From contig NC_049996.1 of the NCBI RefSeq assembly GCF_000003815.2, positions 8,272,095 to 8,336,094 on the forward strand: a stretch of 64,000 nucleotides of DNA, given 5' to 3'. The position numbers were made by a program, and so were the translations under genes. The notes under the pieces are model-generated. The model was not told the DNA's origin, made no database searches, and saw only the letters and a program-made list of their open reading frames with translations. Every line of letters starts with the position of its first letter. The stretch's first letter is position 1. Source of the DNA: Branchiostoma floridae (lineage: Eukaryota; Chordata; Leptocardii; Amphioxiformes; Branchiostomatidae). Below are positions 51,501 through 57,500 of this stretch, one piece after another.

Positions 51501-54500
51501 TACACTGCACATAGCTGCAATTTGAACAATGGCGGCTGCTGGTTTATAAGTAAGATTGAAATGAAAAGGGTACCTGATTCATGGTTTGCAGGAGGGTTTG
51601 TCCCAAATACAAAGTTCTCCAGGGCATCAAAAAACATCTGAAAATGTACACAAAATAGATGAACTGATAGTGCGGTAGATGTCAATATCATACAGATTGC
51701 CCGATTCATAACATATTCCACTTTAATTCAATGCTCCACAATATTGCTTAGGTTGCCTATTATGAATTAGTGAACAGACAGGTTCCAGGTCGGAGTTCAT
51801 ATCTGACCGGAGTTGGCGGAAGGGTGCTGTAATAAGGTCAGAAGTGCGCAGTTGTCTCCCTAACTTTTGCTCTAAAATTTTACTACATACAAAAATGTAT
51901 TCTACCCAAAACAGAGAGGCCATAGATGATACCAATAAGTTTCTCAGAAAGAAGAAGAAAACAGCTTTTTGCCGTATTGATTAAGTTTTGCGTCCAACCT
52001 CTCAAATCTCGAAAGAAACTCTGGTCCGAGACCTTGACTTACCACAGCCGGTGGATGTTCCAGATTGACAAAATGAGAAAACATCCTCTTCAGCAGCTCA
52101 GCATCAGGCGGATCCCTCAGCAGAATCCTCTCCGTCAGGATTATCTGCGACTCCTCCACAGCGGCCGCGCCAAGTGCGTCAATGATGGCCTCCATGTTTT
52201 CTGTACCATTTTTCCCCTTGGGTGGAAACTGGATGTACTGATCGGCCAGCTTTGCAACATCCCCTTGTTCAAGGTGGCGGACGATGTTCACTAGCTGTTC
52301 GAAGCACATCATTCGTTTCCTCTCATCTAGGATGCAAAAATAAATATAGTCATCAAGGTACATCATGACATGATGTAAATGCTCAGACATATATATGCTA
52401 GTTCACCTTTATCCGTGGGGTAACCTATATCCATTGTTTTTCAAAACAGCACATTTAGGGATATCGGGTCGACAGATGGTCGTTTCAATAATGATTATTG
52501 TACTACATTTTGTATTTTTCAAAATATAGTAGTCACTAGTTCAAACTTACATTTCGTCAGCTTGATAGCCCTAAATACCAGTGATTTTGAAAACAACGGA
52601 TATAGGTTACCCGGGCACGGATAAAGGTGAAGTAGTGTTACATACATGTAATGTTCCAGCTACTCAAGCAACTGGGTGAAACTTGGAAATGGCCAGACGT
52701 TTTAGACAGTGAGTTTTGTCAGTGACTAAGTTAGGATCTACATACCAGGTCTAATAAGCATTGTACAATTATATGATTACTACCAAGAACACAGATGAGC
52801 TTCCATGATAATTTGGTTGTATACAAAATGTATAAATTATGTTCGCGTTTTTCAAGATGACCTTTTCAACCCAAACTTAAAACCATTATGAACATTTCCC
52901 CTTAATCACCAAAGCCCTGTTTCAACAGCAAACACTTAATTGTCTATTCAGCAAAGAACACAATTAAGCCAGTAGACCAGAGTGTTGGTGGTTCAAATAA
53001 GCCGTTAAGAGTGGGTACGTTAACAGAGGTAATCTTAAACCCAGGATACGGCTCGGCAGGTAAAATAGGGTCTGTCCGGCATGGATGGCACTTACAATTG
53101 GACGATGCTACCGAGTGAGCAGGGCGTACCATATCCAATTACATAGGATGGCCCAGTTTAGACCAACCTTTCACCTTTTTCTCCCCACAGCAAACACTTC
53201 ATTTTCTCACCACCACAAAATCATTAACCCCCTCAGAAATTCCCCCTTAACAACATTTCTGTGTGCACTGTGACTCACATCGAGGACGAATTTCACGCAT
53301 ACAGGTGAGGTTTCCCACGATGTCTTTCTGAACTTTGGCATCCAGTTCATATGTCTTTTTGGGGTACTGGAAAGAAAAAAAGGGCAAGGAATAAATGTCA
53401 AATGACTCGCATATCTTTAAGTCATTATAGCAATCTAACGCTTCCAACTTTAAATTTAAATCTGAGCCTTTATTGTACATTCATACCCTATTGGGCTATG
53501 GACAGCTATACAGATGCAACGGTGGTGATAATGATGACATTGGTTTCTTAAAGACTAATATAAAAAATGGGTTCTAGAACTACTCTAAGACTTATTCGGC
53601 TTGTTTGGCTTCTTCTCGTTTCTTAGTAAAGAGTTAACATACATAGCAATAACTTGATACTTCATAAAATTATGACACACCTTAGGAAATTAATGTCTAT
53701 AAGAATGTGGAAACATTGATACCATCAATGTACATTTAGAAAATGTAGGTGAACAAGGACAGTAAAATTTGCACGATGAACTAGTATATGCACACTGGGT
53801 CACTTGCCCACAAGGCTGGTGTGTCATATATGCAGATGGGTGGTTATACCAGCAATATACAAAAATGTACATGTGGTGTAGATACAAACTATTCCTGACC
53901 ATGCTGCCAACACCCTTTTGAATCTTCGATGGGGTCCGTCATTTTAACAGCTAAAATGTTTCATTCAAGATCTCTCATGTCATAGTGCATTAAATACCTT
54001 ACATAAGTCATCAATGTCTCATAAAAATTAAGCACATGAAGTTGATTTCCTTACCTCATCAATAAAGAGACTGCTCTTCACCAAGTCCGCAGGCAGTTCG
54101 AGTCCTTCTGGGAAGGGCACAATGTCCGTCAGCTCCATCTGACTGTTGGAGAATGTGTGCATCTCTGGTAAATCTGAAAGGGAAAAATTTCATGCCTCAG
54201 TTCAATAATCAAAACTTGGGGGAAACACAGGAGAAATGCACCCAGGAGAAGAGGAGATATCTTCTGTGTATATCCTAAATTTTTTCCCAAGTCAGGGGGT
54301 TCCTAATGTTTGCTTTGGAGGAATCCGATATAAATACTGCATATCCAAATGGTTTCCTTATTGCCAATTAGAGACTGTGATTCTTACCCTTCCAAAGCTC
54401 AGTTCAATAGTCAAAACTCAGGGGAAACACAGGAGAAATGCACCCAGGAGAAGAGGAGATATCTCCTGTGTGTACATTTTGTATCCTGACCCTTTTTCCA

Positions 54501-57500
54501 ATTCAGAGGGTTCCTTCTGTTTTCTTTGGAGAATACATAATCCAAAAGGTTTCCTTATCGTCAACTGGAGAGTGATATTCTTATTATATATGTGTTTCTC
54601 TTGTGCTTCCTGGTAAAACATCATGACATTGTCTAGAAGGAGAGCATGCTGTATTTAGCAGACAGCAGGCTGGCAGGTCTTTGATGTGTTTCTGTGGGTG
54701 GAGTAGTTGGTCATGGATATTAGCTATGATTCCATTGGGTTAAGCATCATCGGTGTAATTTCCTTCCAGTTAATAAATACATCTGAATCACAATAGAAGT
54801 GTTTCAGTATGTGTCTACTATTTGACAAAGCTTTGCAATTAAACACATTCAGAGTTTTTCTACAGAAGTCTATCTCTGTACAGACCTGGGGGTACTCTCC
54901 AAACAAAGGTTCATTGGGAAAAATCGTGTCTGACCTTTTCCTTATATGCCGTCTTTTTCTGTTGGGTGGGTTATGTAGCTGACAGAAAAAGATGGCATAT
55001 AGGAAAAGGTCACAATATTCCGCAAAGCTTTTTTTTCTACAAACTTTAAAGTGACACTCACTGTACATACGGTCAAACCTCAGTCTATAGCGGCCACTCA
55101 AGGGACTGGAGAAATATGGCCAACATAGACAGGTGGCCACTATAGAGAAAATGTTGATCAATTGACCATGAGCAAGCTACACATGATTTCAGTTCCCACT
55201 AATCTTTCTCACCAAGTAACATTGTCTCGATCGGTAAATTCACCGACGAAGACTTGCACTTTAATGCTCAAGGCATGCATCCCTTCTGCTACCGCCAAAA
55301 TGACCCTGTCAGGAACTTCAAATCCTCGCAAACTACAATTTCAAACTCGATTCACGGTGACATAAGGCTGCAGTATGGTTGGAATAGGCAGTGTTTCAAC
55401 GGGACCGGAAATTGTGTGGCCGTGGCTGCGTTGGACAGGTGGCCGCTAAGCCTATTTCTTAATCATTACGAATCCAAGGTACCGACAAAAAGTGGCCACT
55501 ATGGCTATGAAAAGGTGTCCACTAATACAGATTTGACTGTATCCATAATGAAGGCAGTCAAAGACTGCTGTACTCACCGAAGCTATCATCACTCTCATAC
55601 ATGTGGCTTTCACCAAACCCAACTGGAATCCCATTGGGGGCTTGATAACTGGTTCAAAACAAAACAAAAATAATTGTAAATAAAATTAATTTTGTACCTG
55701 TATTATATTGTAGTCTACTGACGGTGACTGTGAGTGTCATGATGATATTTCATAATAAAGATGTCATACCATTCATAATTGCTAGATATTAAACATTGCA
55801 GCATTCATATATATATGGCATCCTTCGGTATTCACCTGGTGGTAAAATCCTAATAATGTTAGTTCACCTTTATCTGTGGGGTAACCTATTTCCGTTGTTT
55901 TAAAAAAACAGGGTATTCAAGGATAACAAGTTTGAGTTCCACTGCATTAGTTTCACCAGCGGAAGATTGAACTTGCAACACTTTCAAAATATCAACAGTT
56001 TGTGCATCTGTCAGTTACTGTCCATCAACAATGGATAAAGGTCACCCCACGGATAAAAGTGAACTAAAGTCAAACCTGCCCTAGCGACCACCTCTTCTCA
56101 GCGACCACCTGGCCATTTCGACCGCTTTTTCTCGGTCCCAATTTATTTTCCCATTGACGTAAGCATTAAGCGACCTTTTCTCAACGACCACCTGGCCAAC
56201 GCGACCGCGACCGGCCCAAATTGGGACCCATAACGACCGCATCATTTTCAAAATTGAGGTTTTCATCGATTTTTTATGATAACTGGCGCGATTTTGTGCC
56301 GAAATCGGCCAATTTGCGTAGGATTTTGGGGTTAAATTTACAGTTTACAGTGTGCGTGTTGTATTTGACATTAAAGACCTCGCTTCTTTGCGTGCGTGCA
56401 GTGTGCTTGTTATTTGGCATTAAACACAACGGGAACCATTTATACTTTGCATCGGGCATGTTTTGAGTCGATACTCTTCTCAGCGACCACCTGTCCAAAT
56501 CGACCGCTTTTTTCTGGTCCCCCGGGTGGTCGTCTTGGGTAGGTTTGACTGTACCCTTATATACATAGCAGTAACTGTTGTAAAAAAATGTACTTTGTTT
56601 ATTTCTTTTTTGATTTATTTAGATCTCCATTAGTATTATATATTAAAAAAGATTATGAGTCATGATTGTAACTGATACATACCCAGTCATTACTTTCCTT
56701 GGAGCTGTAAACTTTTCACCAATGATGATTTTAGTCGGAACTTGCTTCTCCTTGTGGTACCAGATTTCCTGTAAAACAAAGCAACATAAAACAGTTGCAT
56801 AGAGGGCCATCGATAAATGTAAGGCCCTCTCCTTGCCCCACCTAGTGTTTTGTAAATGTACTGCAGGCACATGCATGTACAGTGTGGTCTTGCTATATAC
56901 ATATAGTTGTCTGACTTCAGACAAGCTACTTGGGCTGATACACAAAAAGACATGAATCATTGGAACATGGCTTTCCTTACCCCACCTAGTGTTTTGTACA
57001 TGTACTGCAGGCACATGCATGTAGTCTTCCTAGTTGTCTGACTTCAGACAAGGTACTTGGGCTGATACACAAAAAGACATGAATCATTGGAACATGGCTT
57101 TCCTTGCCCCACCTAGTGTTTTGTACATGTACTGCAGGCACATGCACGGTAGTCTTCCCAGTTGTCTGACTTCAGACAAGCTACTATGGGCTGATACACA
57201 AAAAGACATGAATCATTGGAACATAGCCCATGGCTTTCCTTGCCCCACCTAGTGCTTTGTACATGTACTGCAGGCACATGCATGTACATGTAGTCTTCCC
57301 TGTTGTCTGACTTCAGACAAGCTACTTGGGCTGATACACAAAAAGACATGAATCTTCATTAGAACATAGCCCATGGCTATAAAGGAACCAGTTGTCAAAT
57401 CAATCAAACACAATGACAATCATCATCCCACTCAGTACCCCAGGCAGAAGAACCGGCTTAGGAAAAACATCAGATGTACATTTTTCACAACAATTCTGGC

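Noticed and set aside
55254-55673. 139-codon plus-strand frame
   Set aside because: Lies across the 55069-55542 element and overlaps exon v4 on the other strand; no motif.
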